The translations under genes and the position numbers were made by a program. Below, one piece after another: positions 1 to 8,853 of a stretch of 64,000 nt of DNA (positions are counted from its first letter, which is position 1; the number at the start of each line of letters is the position of its first letter). The notes below the pieces were generated by a model. That model was given only the letters and a program-made list of their open reading frames with translations, did not search any database and had not been told where the DNA came from. The DNA is taken from NCBI GenBank assembly GCA_963837775.1, contig CAWIOX010000004.1, positions 372,001 through 436,000 of the forward strand, in the 5' to 3' direction. The stretch comes from CAWIOX01 sp963837775. Lineage in GTDB: Bacteria; Pseudomonadota; Gammaproteobacteria; Burkholderiales; Burkholderiaceae_D.

Positions 1-544
1 CCAAGAGTAATGACCATGCCGCGCTCGGTCTTTTTCGCAGCCAGATCTGCCAGTTGCGCCTCCAGTTGAGCCGCGTGCATCTGCGCATCCTGCGTCTTGC
101 GCTGGGCTTCGGCTGTCTCACCTTGGGCTACCTGCGCTGCCAGCTTGGACTGTTCCGCACTCATTTTTGCTTGATTGGCTTCATTCGTGCGTTGATCAAG
201 CGAATTTGATCGCGTTCATGACCGGCGCTGGCGACTTCAGCCTCTGCAGATTTTTGTTTCGCCACTTCTTGTGTCAGCGCGATTTTTTGCTTGGCGATGT
301 AAGCCAGCTTGTCGATTTTTTCAGCGCTGTCAGCATGGTTGGACGCTGCATTGGCTTGCTCCAGCGCCTCGCCGGCTTGCTTCATTTCCAGCGCTGCGTA
401 GTTCGCGACTTTCGGATTGTTTTGCGCCGCCACATAATCACCTCGGGTCTGATCCAGCAAACTGGTGGTTTTTGGCATCGAGCTGCACGCACCGACAAGA
501 GCGGCAATGGTCAGCAGAGCGGGAGTAAAGTAATTTTTATTCAT
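1..544 (-). CDS. DUF4398/OmpA-type lipoprotein, frameshifted, 3' end outside window
   Basis: The start at 544 (MNKNYFTPALL) gives a lipoprotein signal peptide with lipobox LVGAC and the acylated Cys at residue 20. A DUF4398-type helical region rich in Ala, Glu and Lys follows, so this is an outer-membrane-anchored periplasmic protein. In the written frame it stops at 161. One missing base near 195-197 restores an open frame that continues as a long Gln/Ala coiled coil to the left edge and ends in GMVITLG, which resembles the entry to an OmpA C-terminal peptidoglycan-binding domain; that domain itself lies outside the window. It lies 82 bp downstream of a second DUF4398 lipoprotein gene, probably in one operon. 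Whether the frameshift is real or a sequence error cannot be told here. Confidence 0.7.
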
Positions 545-626
545 GATGAAATCCTTTGAGGTTACAGCGGTGCCATGCATGAACACGACTGAATGTTGCA
601 GAAGCTGCGTTGCTGATCTGTGTTCC

Positions 627-1005
627 TTACTTGCTGGCCCGGTCCAGCTCTTCACGCAAGACCCGGATATCATCTTGCAAGGCATCTGCCGCGGTTTGTG
701 CTTTGGCCGAATTGGCTTTGCTTTGCGCCAGTTTGGCGTCCGCCTGTGCCTGGGTCGCCAAATCGTTAGCCAACTTGTAATTTTTGGCCGTCATCGCCTT
801 ATTGGCGAGAGCCATTTTTTCACGCGCCGAATTCATCTCGACCGGCGCAAATTCCGCGCCACCGGCACCGGCCGCATTGTCGACAGCCGCTTTGGAAACA
901 GCGACAGAAGCGGTCGCCGGTGTCTTCATGCTGCTGCAGCCGGCAGCCAGAATTACAACTGCGCCGCACAGGACGGTGAACCATTGTTTTGAAGCTTCTT
1001 GTCAT
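627..1005 (-). CDS. DUF4398 lipoprotein, one-base frameshift in signal peptide
   Basis: ATG at 1005 is preceded by a GGAGAAAAATA ribosome site. As written, the frame leaves the signal peptide. Removing one base from the T4 run at 987-990 gives a 125-aa protein with a typical lipoprotein signal (ILAAGC, Cys23) followed by a short helical DUF4398-type domain. The mature part (AREKMALANKAM, LATQAQADAKLAQ) resembles the N-terminal half of the next gene, so the two are probably related envelope proteins in one transcript. A TGTGCG-N4-CGTACC palindrome lies 82 bp upstream. The function is unknown beyond a periplasmic, membrane-anchored location. Confidence 0.65.
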
Positions 1006-1087
1006 TATTTTTCTCCAGTAAACTGTTAATCGAATGTGCTGTTGACTCTCGATGTATGTTGTTATAAGCCGTATTTTCCGCAAGATC

Positions 1088-1103
1088 GGTACGCTGACGC
1101 ACA
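1088..1103 (-). promoter_or_regulatory. TGTGCG-N4-CGTACA-type palindrome (5/6 in second arm)
   Basis: On the minus strand this reads TGTGCG TCAG CGTACC, one mismatch from the palindrome found at five other places in the first 22 kb. It lies 82 bp upstream of the DUF4398 lipoprotein start. I infer an operator; the binding protein is unknown. Confidence 0.45.
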
Positions 1104-1248
1104 TAGCGCTGCTCGATAGCGGCGCAAGCAAGACATGCCAGTCAATAAAAATCTCATTTACTGCAGCGCATATACGGGACAACCAAGTCGTTTACTGCTG
1201 CACGTATCGGCTTGCTTTGTCCATTGATTCATCACCGAAAGAGTCGCC

Positions 1249-1401
1249 ATGAATATCACCTTTAGTCTTGTCCCAGTCGTATCGCTCGTGGCCGGCATCA
1301 TGATTCTCATCATTCCGCGTCTGCTGTCGACGATCGTGGCCATTTATCTGATCATGGTCGGCCTGGTTGGATTGTTTGGTTCCGGTCACTTTCTGCGATG
1401 A
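1249..1401 (+). CDS. DUF3096 family small membrane protein
   Basis: This 50-aa protein, MNITFSLVPVV..., is almost entirely hydrophobic and has the DUF3096 pattern: glycine-containing helix, IPRLL, then VAIYLIMVGLVGL. Two membrane-spanning segments are likely (about residues 5-22 and 28-46). The stop codon overlaps the start of the AsmA gene in an ATGA, so the two are probably translationally coupled. DUF3096 proteins have no established function. The family match rests on the sequence pattern and length. Confidence 0.7.
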   Translation: MNITFSLVPVVSLVAGIMILIIPRLLSTIVAIYLIMVGLVGLFGSGHFLR

Positions 1402-3485
1402 ATAATCCGCGCCGCACGAAAATCGCGCTCGCCGTGGCCGCCGGCCTGATCGCCGTTCCTGCGGTCGCGCTGGTCGTGCTGCTCAATTTCGACTGGAACC
1501 GCGCCAAGCCATGGCTCAATGCGCGCACCAGCGAGGCACTCGGCCGCCCGTTCACGATCGCGGGCGAACTCTCGCTGACTTGGGAAAAGCAAGTCGCCGG
1601 GTCGGCCAAACTGGATGAAGGCTGGCGCGGCATGATCCCGTGGCCGCATTTGGTCGCGCAAGACATTCACATCGGCAATCCGCCGGACATGGCAGCGACG
1701 GCAGATACGAGCGCAAGTGCTCCGTCACCGGTGCCGGCCGACATGGCTAGCATCCGGCAATTCGCCTTTTCGCTGAACCCCTTGGCATTGCTGGAAAAAA
1801 AAATCGCGATCCCCGTCCTGAGTTTCGATTCGCCCGTCGTCAGCTTGCGGCGCGGCGCCGATGGCAAGAACAACTGGACTTTCAAGAACGACGATAAGCC
1901 GTCGCCCTGGCAACTGGAATTGCAACGCGTCATCTTTACCAAAGGCAGCGTCCACCTGAGCGACGCCATCAAGCATGCCGATCTGACGGCCGATATCGAT
2001 ACGCTCGACGCCGACCCGGACTATGGTGTGGCATGGCACATACGCGGCAAGTTCAATGGCGAAACAGTCAGCGGCAACGGCAAGGCTGGCGCAGTGTTAT
2101 CGCTGCAACACCAAACCGTACCCTACCCGATCATGGCGCATCTGCGCATGGGTCAAACCGTGATCGCAGTCGAGGGCACGCTCACCAAGCCCACTGATCT
2201 GGCGGCACTCGACATGCGCTTGAAACTGTCCGGCGTGAGCATGGGGCGGCTATATGCCATCTCCGGCATCTTCTTGCCGGAGACGCCGCCGTTTGCGACC
2301 GAAGGCCATTTGATCGGCACCCTGAGCCCGCATGGCAGTCACTGGATTTACGAAAAATTCAGCGGCAAGGTCGGCTCCAGCGATATCAGCGGCAGCCTCG
2401 ACTATCAATCGAAACAACCACGCGCGCTGTTGTCAGGGACGGTCGTATCGCACTTGTTGCAATTTTCCGATCTGGCACCTGTGATCGGTGCCGACTCGAA
2501 TGCCAGCAAGGCCAGGCGCGGTGCCGACGCCGTCCAGCCGACGAACAAAGTGTTACCGGTCGAACCATTCAAGACCGAACGCTGGACCAGCATCGATGCC
2601 GACATTAAATTTAGCGCCGAAAAAATACTCCGTAAAAAGGAATTGCCGATCAATAAACTGACCACGAACTTGCATCTGCAAGACGGCGTGCTGTCCTTGT
2701 TGCCGCTCAATTTTGACATGGCGGGGGGAAGCATGAGCTCGAACATCACTCTCGACGGCAGCGGGAAAGCCGGCAAGAATGCGATCAAGGCGACCATGAA
2801 AGTGACGGCCCGCCATTTGAAATTGAAGCAGTTATTTCCCACCATGCAACCTCTGCAAGCGAGTGTCGGTGAAATCAATGGCGATGCCTCCTTGTCAGCG
2901 GTCGGCAACTCGGTTGCCAGCTTGCTGGGCGCATCCAATGGCGAAATCAAGACCCTGATCAATCAAGGCACGGTCAGCAAACTCTTGCTCGAAGAAATGG
3001 GCTTAAATATCGGCAATGTGATCCTCGCTCGCCTGTTCGGCGACAAGCAAGTCAAGCTCAATTGCATGGCGACCGATTTTGGCGTGACCAATGGCTTGAT
3101 GCAAACGCGCAGTTTCATCATTGATACGGACGATGCCATACTCGATGTCAGCGGCAACATCAATTTGACGCAGGAACAACTGAATTTGACCATCAAGCCC
3201 GATAGCAAAGGGTTGCGCGTGTTTTCGCTCAGAGCGCCGCTCTATGTGCGCGGCAGCTTCAAGCAGCCCAGCGTGAGCGTCGACAAGGGCGTAATGGCAA
3301 TGAGAGCAGGTGGCGCAATTGTGCTGGCAGCCTTGGCGCCAGTCGCAGCCCTAATCCCCTTGATCAGCGCCGGGCCGGGAGAAAGCAGCGAGTGCGCCAG
3401 GCTATTGGCAGATGCGCGCGTCAAACCGGTGGCGCCAGCGCCTGGCAAGACCTACCGCAAAAAAATCAAGTCCAAGGTCAAGTAA
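1398..3485 (+). CDS. AsmA family protein
   Basis: A 695-aa protein with one N-terminal membrane anchor (about residues 8-30) and a large periplasmic part. AsmA features include the early NWNRAKPWLNARTSEALGRPF block, the DGKNNWTF segment near residue 155, and a C-terminal AsmA_2-like region (about residues 440-640) with repeated beta strands. It ends in a basic tail. AsmA-like proteins act at the inner membrane and are linked to outer-membrane biogenesis and lipid transport between membranes. The start overlaps the DUF3096 gene by ATGA with no strong separate ribosome site. A GC-rich inverted repeat follows the stop. Confidence 0.88.
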   Translation: MNNPRRTKIALAVAAGLIAVPAVALVVLLNFDWNRAKPWLNARTSEALGRPFTIAGELSLTWEKQVAGSAKLDEGWRGMIPWPHLVAQDIHIGNPPDMAATADTSASAPSPVPADMASIRQFAFSLNPLALLEKKIAIPVLSFDSPVVSLRRGADGKNNWTFKNDDKPSPWQLELQRVIFTKGSVHLSDAIKHADLTADIDTLDADPDYGVAWHIRGKFNGETVSGNGKAGAVLSLQHQTVPYPIMAHLRMGQTVIAVEGTLTKPTDLAALDMRLKLSGVSMGRLYAISGIFLPETPPFATEGHLIGTLSPHGSHWIYEKFSGKVGSSDISGSLDYQSKQPRALLSGTVVSHLLQFSDLAPVIGADSNASKARRGADAVQPTNKVLPVEPFKTERWTSIDADIKFSAEKILRKKELPINKLTTNLHLQDGVLSLLPLNFDMAGGSMSSNITLDGSGKAGKNAIKATMKVTARHLKLKQLFPTMQPLQASVGEINGDASLSAVGNSVASLLGASNGEIKTLINQGTVSKLLLEEMGLNIGNVILARLFGDKQVKLNCMATDFGVTNGLMQTRSFIIDTDDAILDVSGNINLTQEQLNLTIKPDSKGLRVFSLRAPLYVRGSFKQPSVSVDKGVMAMRAGGAIVLAALAPVAALIPLISAGPGESSECARLLADARVKPVAPAPGKTYRKKIKSKVK

Positions 3486-3504
3486 ATACCGACGGAAACC
3501 GCTA

Positions 3505-3538
3505 GTACCGCCCCGAAATTTTTCAAGCCGGGCGGTAC
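3505..3538 (+). terminator. Inverted repeat downstream of AsmA gene
   Basis: A 9-bp stem (GTACCGCCC at 3505-3513 pairing with GGGCGGTAC at 3530-3538) with a 16-nt loop, 20 bases after the AsmA stop. No T-run follows, so termination is plausible but not certain. Confidence 0.45.
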
Positions 3539-3625
3539 GGCAACGCCCTCATTCTACCCAGTCTTCAAATGAGCTGATCTTGGCTCGAGCATTCCAGCAC
3601 ACCGGTTTAAAGAAAATCGCCCCTC

Positions 3626-3641
3626 TGTGCGCCAACGTACA
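3626..3641 (+). promoter_or_regulatory. TGTGCG-N4-CGTACA palindrome
   Basis: TGTGCG CCAA CGTACA, embedded in a longer CTCTGT...ACAGAG inverted repeat. It lies 238 bp upstream of the collagen-like lipoprotein. It is one member of the shared motif family in this region and probably an operator. Confidence 0.55.
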
Positions 3642-3879
3642 GAGGCGCTGGATACTTTCGTTTAACCTTAAAACATTGAATCTGGAACCATCCTCTGGCA
3701 CAAGATGATTCGAATATGGCGCAAGCCTTGATGGCAACGATTTGACAAAATGTTCTCTCGTGCGCAGCAATACGCGCCAGCTCTACCGGCATTAATCACT
3801 AATTGGTAAAACTGATTATGTCTGCTTATCTGTACACATTATTGTGCGCATTTTTCTCTCATCACATAAAAGGATCAAT

Positions 3880-4221
3880 ATGAAATATTCAATACTGTTA
3901 GCCGCGCTAGTTACGATGTTGGGCCTGAGCGCTTGTGAAAAAACGGTCAACAATCCGGCTCCGGTGGCAGTTCCCGGCCCAGCAGGAGCAACCGGTGCTA
4001 CTGGAGCTACTGGAGCTACTGGCATTGATGGCGCTAAGGGCGCACCCGGTACCACCGAGGCAGTTCCCGGCCCGACTGGGGCAACAGGCGCTACTGGGGC
4101 TACTGGCGCTACTGGCTACGAAGGCGCTAAAGGAGAAACCGGCGCTGAAGGCAGCAAAGGTGATGTTGGCAAAACCGGCAAGACTGGCGGCGACACAGTC
4201 GTGATCGTTCCTGCAAAATAG
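3880..4221 (+). CDS. Collagen-like repeat lipoprotein
   Basis: A 113-aa protein. The ATG at 3880 follows AAAGGA; the earlier in-frame start at 3844 lacks this. The signal peptide ends in LGLSAC with the lipidated Cys at residue 19. Most of the mature chain is Gly-X-Y repeats in two blocks of GATGATGATG, separated by GTTEAVPGP, then charged triplets such as GAKGETGAEGSKGD. This is the pattern of bacterial collagen-like surface proteins that form trimeric rods. The C-terminus, DTVVIVPAK, is short and has no known domain. Low-complexity repeats like this change length easily. No partner gene is evident. Confidence 0.8.
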   Translation: MKYSILLAALVTMLGLSACEKTVNNPAPVAVPGPAGATGATGATGATGIDGAKGAPGTTEAVPGPTGATGATGATGATGYEGAKGETGAEGSKGDVGKTGKTGGDTVVIVPAK

Positions 4222-4236
4222 TAACCATCAATCATA

Positions 4237-4266
4237 CAACGGCATGAAGCTTATCTCATGCCGTTG
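4237..4266 (+). terminator. Hairpin after collagen-like gene
   Basis: A perfect 11-bp stem (CAACGGCATGA / TCATGCCGTTG) with an 8-nt loop begins 15 bases after the stop. There is no T-run, so it is a probable terminator or 3'-end stabiliser. Confidence 0.6.
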
Positions 4267-4403
4267 ACGGCACAACCGAACTTTATCAAGCGCGGTTGTA
4301 GGTTGATGCGCAACAAGGCCAGAGAGCTTTTCTCGAAACAACTCTGCGCTACAGAGATCAAAAAATTGCAAGTGGCCAATAGCAACTTCCCAGCCCCCTT
4401 AAC

Positions 4404-5582
4404 TTAGCTGCCCGCTAGGGCGCTGATGACACCGACTATGATCCAGTTGTCGACCTCCCGCAGTGCGCTCCAATCGATCATAGCAGCCAGGGTCGCCCCG
4501 TCTTTGCAGCGTAATTCGACTGTTTGCCGGTATGTCGGCCCTCCGGCAATCAGCGCATCAAAGATGGCCGCCAAGTGTTCACTGCTGCCGATCCCGAAAT
4601 CGGCCAAATCCACCGCGTACAACTCTTGCCGGCTATAGCCGGACATGCGACATGCTGCCTCATTCACATCGTTCACGCACATGCTGGCGCGATCTAGCAA
4701 ACACACGCCCTGATCGATCACATCCATCGCCCTGCGAAATCGTATTTGCTCCTGGTCCGGACGCATGCGATCGGTGACGTCCATACCTATTCCGCGATAG
4801 CCGATAAAGCGACTGCCTGAATCGAACATCGGCTCCCCGCTTACTTGCAGATATTGCATCGTGCCATCGGCATTACTGCGGCTGTAGACGAAATCAAGAA
4901 AGGGGCGTCGGTTGGCGATGTTGGCGTCCAGCAGCGCGCGCTCGGCCACATTCCAGCGCCCTGCCATCACCGCCCTATTTACACCCAGCATGTCGTCCGC
5001 TTCGAGCCCGAGCATTTCAAAGACTGGGCCGGAGAATTTGGTTAGCTTACCTTGCGGATCTTGCTCCCAATACCAGTCCGATGACAGTTCCGTAAAACTC
5101 TTGAAGCGGGCCTCACTCTCACGCAATTCAAGCGTGCGTTCTTGCACCGTCTGTTCCAGCACCTTGTTGTAATTATTCAGCTTTTGATACAGCAGCCGCA
5201 CTTCCAGCATGTTGTGGATACGTGTCTGCACTTCAATCAAATCGAATGGTTTGCTAACGAAGTCCTTGGCGCCCGCTTGCAGCGCGCGCAGCTTGTGCCC
5301 CGGTTGCGCCGTGATCACCAGCACGGGCAAATAGCTCTCCGTCTCGATTTCCTTCAAGCCTTCCATGACCTGGAATCCATCCATTTCGGGCATTTGCAAA
5401 TCAAGCAAAATCAAGTCGTAGCGATGTGCCATATGCAAGTGGCAGACCGCCCGCGGATCCATCGTCGATGTGATGCGCTGATAGCCGGCATTACGCAGCA
5501 TTTGTTCCAGCAGCCTGACATTGGATTCTTGATCATCGACGATCAAGATACTGGCATTCAGAATTTCGGATGCTTCAAGCAT
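4404..5582 (-). CDS. Response regulator with two PAS domains, no output domain
   Basis: 392 aa from ATG 5582, which has GGGAAG six bases upstream; a GTG at 5609 is in frame but less well placed. The receiver domain (about 9-125) has acidic D16/D17, phospho-acceptor D61 and K111. A coiled linker (about 125-160) and two PAS domains (about 165-270 and 280-385) follow. There is no HisKA, GGDEF, EAL or DNA-binding domain, so the output is unclear. It lies 43 bp downstream of a hybrid kinase gene on the same strand and is probably its partner. Its receiver matches that of the cyclase at 9683 in 93 of 120 aligned residues, so one kinase may feed both. Confidence 0.85.
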   Translation of the reverse strand: MLEASEILNASILIVDDQESNVRLLEQMLRNAGYQRITSTMDPRAVCHLHMAHRYDLILLDLQMPEMDGFQVMEGLKEIETESYLPVLVITAQPGHKLRALQAGAKDFVSKPFDLIEVQTRIHNMLEVRLLYQKLNNYNKVLEQTVQERTLELRESEARFKSFTELSSDWYWEQDPQGKLTKFSGPVFEMLGLEADDMLGVNRAVMAGRWNVAERALLDANIANRRPFLDFVYSRSNADGTMQYLQVSGEPMFDSGSRFIGYRGIGMDVTDRMRPDQEQIRFRRAMDVIDQGVCLLDRASMCVNDVNEAACRMSGYSRQELYAVDLADFGIGSSEHLAAIFDALIAGGPTYRQTVELRCKDGATLAAMIDWSALREVDNWIIVGVISALAGS

Positions 5583-5625
5583 TACATTCTTCCCAAAAAA
5601 ATCGTCCACCGGTTTCTCAGCCGCA

Positions 5626-7947
5626 TTACTCTATTTTGTCTGACTCTCTTGCCAAGTCATGTTCGGCTGCATAATGCAGCGCGACATCAAGCGCATCCAT
5701 AAATTCGACGACCTTGATCGGCTTTGTCAAATAGCGGAAGAATCCGGCCCCCAAACCCTTCTCGATGTCACGTGGGACGACGTTGGCCGACAGCGCCATG
5801 ACCGGGATGTGAGCTGTTGCCGGATCTTCGCGCAAAATTTTCAAGGCACCAAAACCACTGATCCCGGGCAAATTAATATCCATCAAAATCACGTCCGGCT
5901 GATAGTCGCGCGCCAGCTGGATGCCCAGATGCCCATCGATGGCAGTCAACAATTTCAAATCGCTACGCCGTGCAATCAATTGCTCGACCAGGGCCAAATT
6001 AGCCGGATTATCCTCGACATACAGCAGCGTGCGTTGGGATGGCAACGCTTGCGCCGCCATATGCTCCGGTTCATCCTGGCCGGTCTCGTCGCTTCTGCCA
6101 AACACCAGCTCCGGCGCGCTGGATGCGGGCAATTCGACCCAAAACACGCTACCGACACCGACACTGCTTTCGACGCCGATGACGCCACCCATCAACTCGA
6201 TCAATTGCTTGGTGACGACCAAGCCGATGCCGGTGCCTTCTTCGGTACTGGATTCTTGCCCAAGCCGATTGAACGGCTGGAACAGTTGCGCCAACTGTTC
6301 CGGAGCCAGGCCGGCCCCGGTATCGATCACGCTGACGCGCACCCGATTTTCGCCGCTCATCACGCATTGGACGATGACCGCGCCGCCGTCCCGATTATAT
6401 TTAATCGCATTCGACAGCAGATTGATCACCACTTGCTTGACCCTGGTCCGATCGGCATGGACATAAAACAGATTATCAAAACTGGGGAATGTCATCTGTA
6501 TCCCGCGCTTAAGCGCCTGCGGCTCGATCATTGCCTGACAATCTTGCAGCACGTCGGTGAGCGACATCGATTCTTGCGAGATCGTCACTTTGCCCGATTC
6601 GATCATCGCCAGATCGAGGATTTCATTAATCAGGCGCAGCAGATACCATCCAGCTTGCAAAATCTGGTCGATCGACAGTTTCTGCGCCAATGACGGCGGC
6701 GGTGTTTCCGATGCCATCAACTGCGCGAATCCGAGTACCGCATTGAGTGGCGTGCGTAATTCATGACTCATGCTGGACAAGAATTCCGATTTCGCCAAGT
6801 TGGCTTTTTCCGCGGCCGCCTTCGCAATTTCCAGTTCGAGGTTATTTTCTTGCAGCGTATGCTCGAATTGCTTGCGTTCGGTGACGTCACGGGCCGCAGC
6901 GAACACGCCTTGCAACTTGCGGTCGCGGTCATGGAAGGTGGTCGCGTTGTACGACACTACCGTTTCCTTGCCATCCCTGGCGTGGGCGGTCAACTCGTAG
7001 TTGGTCACCTTGCCTTCGCGCAGTACACGCGTGATGGCCGCCTCGGCCCGCTCCGGATCAGTAAAATAATTCTTGAAAGGCGCGCCGATCAATTCATCGC
7101 GTGTGCAGCCGGTCAGCGCCTCCATCTGCTGGTTGACGTCGCTAATGATGCCGCGCGGATCGGTCGTCATGATTGCGTCGATATTCGATTCGATCAGCGA
7201 GCGCGTGTAGAACTGCTGATCGCGCAAACGCTGGTCGAGCAGCGCCTGCTCCGCTTCGACTTGTTTGCGCGCCGTGTTATCGGTGCCGATCAAAAGGTAG
7301 CCGATCACTTTTTCTTGCGCATCACGCAATGCGGTGACAGACACGATCGCCGGGAAGCGGCTGCCATCCTCACGGATATAGGTCAGTTCATAAATATCTT
7401 CGATGCCGCGCGAGGCCTTGAACACCAGCGCCTCAAAACCCGGCGTGATCGGCGTGTCAAATTCCAGGCTCAGGGCCGCTGCCCGCGCGATCAATTCTTG
7501 CGCATCCGAAATGCCGGCCGGTGTAATCTTATCCATCACGTCCACTGCCTTGTAACCGAGCATGCGTTCGGCACCGACGTTGAAAATTTGAATCACGCCC
7601 TGGGCATCGGTGGCGATACTGGAGAAATTGGCGCTGTTGAAAATGGCATCTTGCAATGCGCCCGCTTTCAGGAATGGCTGCTGCCTCTCTTGCCATGTGA
7701 GTTCGACCGCCAAACGGTCGCGGATCACCCTCCGTATCCGGACATACATCAATCCCAGGAACACCACCAGCAAGACGATACTGGCCACGATGACTTTCAC
7801 TTCACCGGTATGTTCGGCCAGTGTGTAAGCGACGGATTGCACGGCATTGTTCAACGCGATACCACCGACCAAGAGCACAACGGCCAGTGTCATTCCGAAA
7901 CCGATCAGCATCAGTCGCTCGATCGACGTTTTTTCAATTTTATGCAT
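5626..7947 (-). CDS. Hybrid sensor histidine kinase (2 TM, PAS-PAS-HisKA-HATPase-REC)
   Basis: A 773-aa inner-membrane kinase. Two membrane segments (about 12-32 and 51-70) flank a very short periplasmic loop, so sensing is probably intramembrane or through the two PAS domains (about 100-225 and 240-360). The HisKA box contains H395 (SHELRTPLN). The ATPase domain has N513, D542 (DTGAG) and the GTGIGL loop at 571-576. The C-terminal receiver has D646, phospho-acceptor D690 and K742. It is the upstream gene of a pair with the PAS response regulator. The likely targets are that regulator and, by receiver similarity, the adenylate cyclase at 9683. Confidence 0.92.
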   Translation of the reverse strand: MHKIEKTSIERLMLIGFGMTLAVVLLVGGIALNNAVQSVAYTLAEHTGEVKVIVASIVLLVVFLGLMYVRIRRVIRDRLAVELTWQERQQPFLKAGALQDAIFNSANFSSIATDAQGVIQIFNVGAERMLGYKAVDVMDKITPAGISDAQELIARAAALSLEFDTPITPGFEALVFKASRGIEDIYELTYIREDGSRFPAIVSVTALRDAQEKVIGYLLIGTDNTARKQVEAEQALLDQRLRDQQFYTRSLIESNIDAIMTTDPRGIISDVNQQMEALTGCTRDELIGAPFKNYFTDPERAEAAITRVLREGKVTNYELTAHARDGKETVVSYNATTFHDRDRKLQGVFAAARDVTERKQFEHTLQENNLELEIAKAAAEKANLAKSEFLSSMSHELRTPLNAVLGFAQLMASETPPPSLAQKLSIDQILQAGWYLLRLINEILDLAMIESGKVTISQESMSLTDVLQDCQAMIEPQALKRGIQMTFPSFDNLFYVHADRTRVKQVVINLLSNAIKYNRDGGAVIVQCVMSGENRVRVSVIDTGAGLAPEQLAQLFQPFNRLGQESSTEEGTGIGLVVTKQLIELMGGVIGVESSVGVGSVFWVELPASSAPELVFGRSDETGQDEPEHMAAQALPSQRTLLYVEDNPANLALVEQLIARRSDLKLLTAIDGHLGIQLARDYQPDVILMDINLPGISGFGALKILREDPATAHIPVMALSANVVPRDIEKGLGAGFFRYLTKPIKVVEFMDALDVALHYAAEHDLARESDKIE

Positions 7948-7994
7948 AATTCCATGTGTTAATTAAATTGCAACCCAACAACTAAGGGCGCTAG

Positions 7995-8096
7995 TCACGA
8001 CTCAAACAAGGAGATGACGTAGCCCCAACGCCTGTAAGTTGCTTCATCCGGCATTTCATACCACCAACAATGGCTCCCTGCTGTTGCAAATTCCAT
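7995..8096 (-). CDS. Possible 33-aa small protein
   Basis: An ATG at 8096 opens a 33-codon frame with a GGGAGG about 11 bases upstream. It lies 37 bp downstream of the Crp/Fnr gene on the same strand. The product is rich in aromatic residues (WWYEM, YRRWGYV). No family is recognised. It may be a chance frame in a 186-bp gap. Confidence 0.22.
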   Translation of the reverse strand: MEFATAGSHCWWYEMPDEATYRRWGYVISLFES

Positions 8097-8133
8097 CTGC
8101 GTCAATCCTCCCGGATCACCCCGCCGGACTGCC

Positions 8134-8853
8134 TTAACGCTGGCGCACATCCGACAACAAGCGAGCGAATTCTTTCTTGACAACTTCATAACATTCGCAG
8201 GTATTGCGTTCCAAGCCAGCCCGGTCCAATACGGTGATATGTCCGCGCCGATAACGAATAAACCCGTAACCTTGCAATTTTCCGGCTGCCTCGGTCACCC
8301 CTTCGCGCCGCACGCCCAGCATATTGGCAATCAATTCCTGGGTCATCGTCAATTCATTCGAAGGCATACGATCCAGAGTCAGAAGGAGCCAGCGGCACAA
8401 TTGCTGCTCTACCGAATGATGTCGATTGCACACGGCGGTCTGTGACATTTGTGTTATCAGTGCCTGGGTATAACGCAGCAACAGGCGCAGCACCGGTCCG
8501 GCACGATTAAACTCTTCCATCAATATATGGGACTTGAGACGGTAGCCATGGCCGCCAGTCTGCACCACGGCGCGGCTGGGTGTCGTGTCGCCGCCCATGA
8601 AAAGAGAAATCCCCAACACACCCTCATTGCCCACGCCGGCGATCTCAGACGAGCCGCCGTTTTCGAGCAAATAGTGCAACGAGACGATGGATGTGGTTGG
8701 AAAGTAGACGTACTGCAGTTTGCCGCCGGACTCATAGAGTACGTCTCCAAGCAGCATCGGAATCAATTCCAGATGCGGCGCAAGGCGGTCAAATTCAGCG
8801 TCGAGCAAAGCTGCCAGAAGATGATTTTGGTTCGGATCATGCATACTGGACAT
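8134..8853 (-). CDS. Crp/Fnr family transcriptional regulator
   Basis: A 239-aa protein from ATG 8853, with AGGA eight bases upstream. The N-terminal beta-roll (about 15-140) resembles a cyclic-nucleotide-binding domain but lacks a clear canonical phosphate-binding cassette; the corresponding stretch is EGVLGISLFMGG...PSRAVVQ. There are no Fnr-type cysteine clusters. The C-terminal winged helix (about 150-225) contains MLGVRREGVTEAAGKLQ as the helix-turn-helix. It belongs to the Crp-like regulators common in Burkholderiales whose ligand is unknown. It stands alone between the kinase operon and the cyclase and is a candidate reader of cAMP or binder of the recurrent palindrome, both inferred. 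Confidence 0.85.
   Translation of the reverse strand: MSSMHDPNQNHLLAALLDAEFDRLAPHLELIPMLLGDVLYESGGKLQYVYFPTTSIVSLHYLLENGGSSEIAGVGNEGVLGISLFMGGDTTPSRAVVQTGGHGYRLKSHILMEEFNRAGPVLRLLLRYTQALITQMSQTAVCNRHHSVEQQLCRWLLLTLDRMPSNELTMTQELIANMLGVRREGVTEAAGKLQGYGFIRYRRGHITVLDRAGLERNTCECYEVVKKEFARLLSDVRQR

Larger units (their letters stand above)
3486..3879. other. Intergenic region before collagen-like lipoprotein
   Basis: This 394-bp gap holds the AsmA downstream hairpin and a TGTGCG-N4-CGTACA palindrome, followed 20 bases later by TTTAACCTTA. I see no credible gene. The part after about 3780 is A/T-rich and probably carries the promoter of the following lipoprotein gene. Confidence 0.6.

Noticed and set aside
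6763..7962. A 399-codon open frame on the plus strand
   Set aside because: It is antisense to the hybrid kinase, composed of low-complexity Arg/His-rich sequence.
8139..8154. TGTGCGCCAGCGTTAA, close to the regional palindrome
   Set aside because: It is the last codons and stop of the Crp/Fnr gene and lacks the CGTACA arm.
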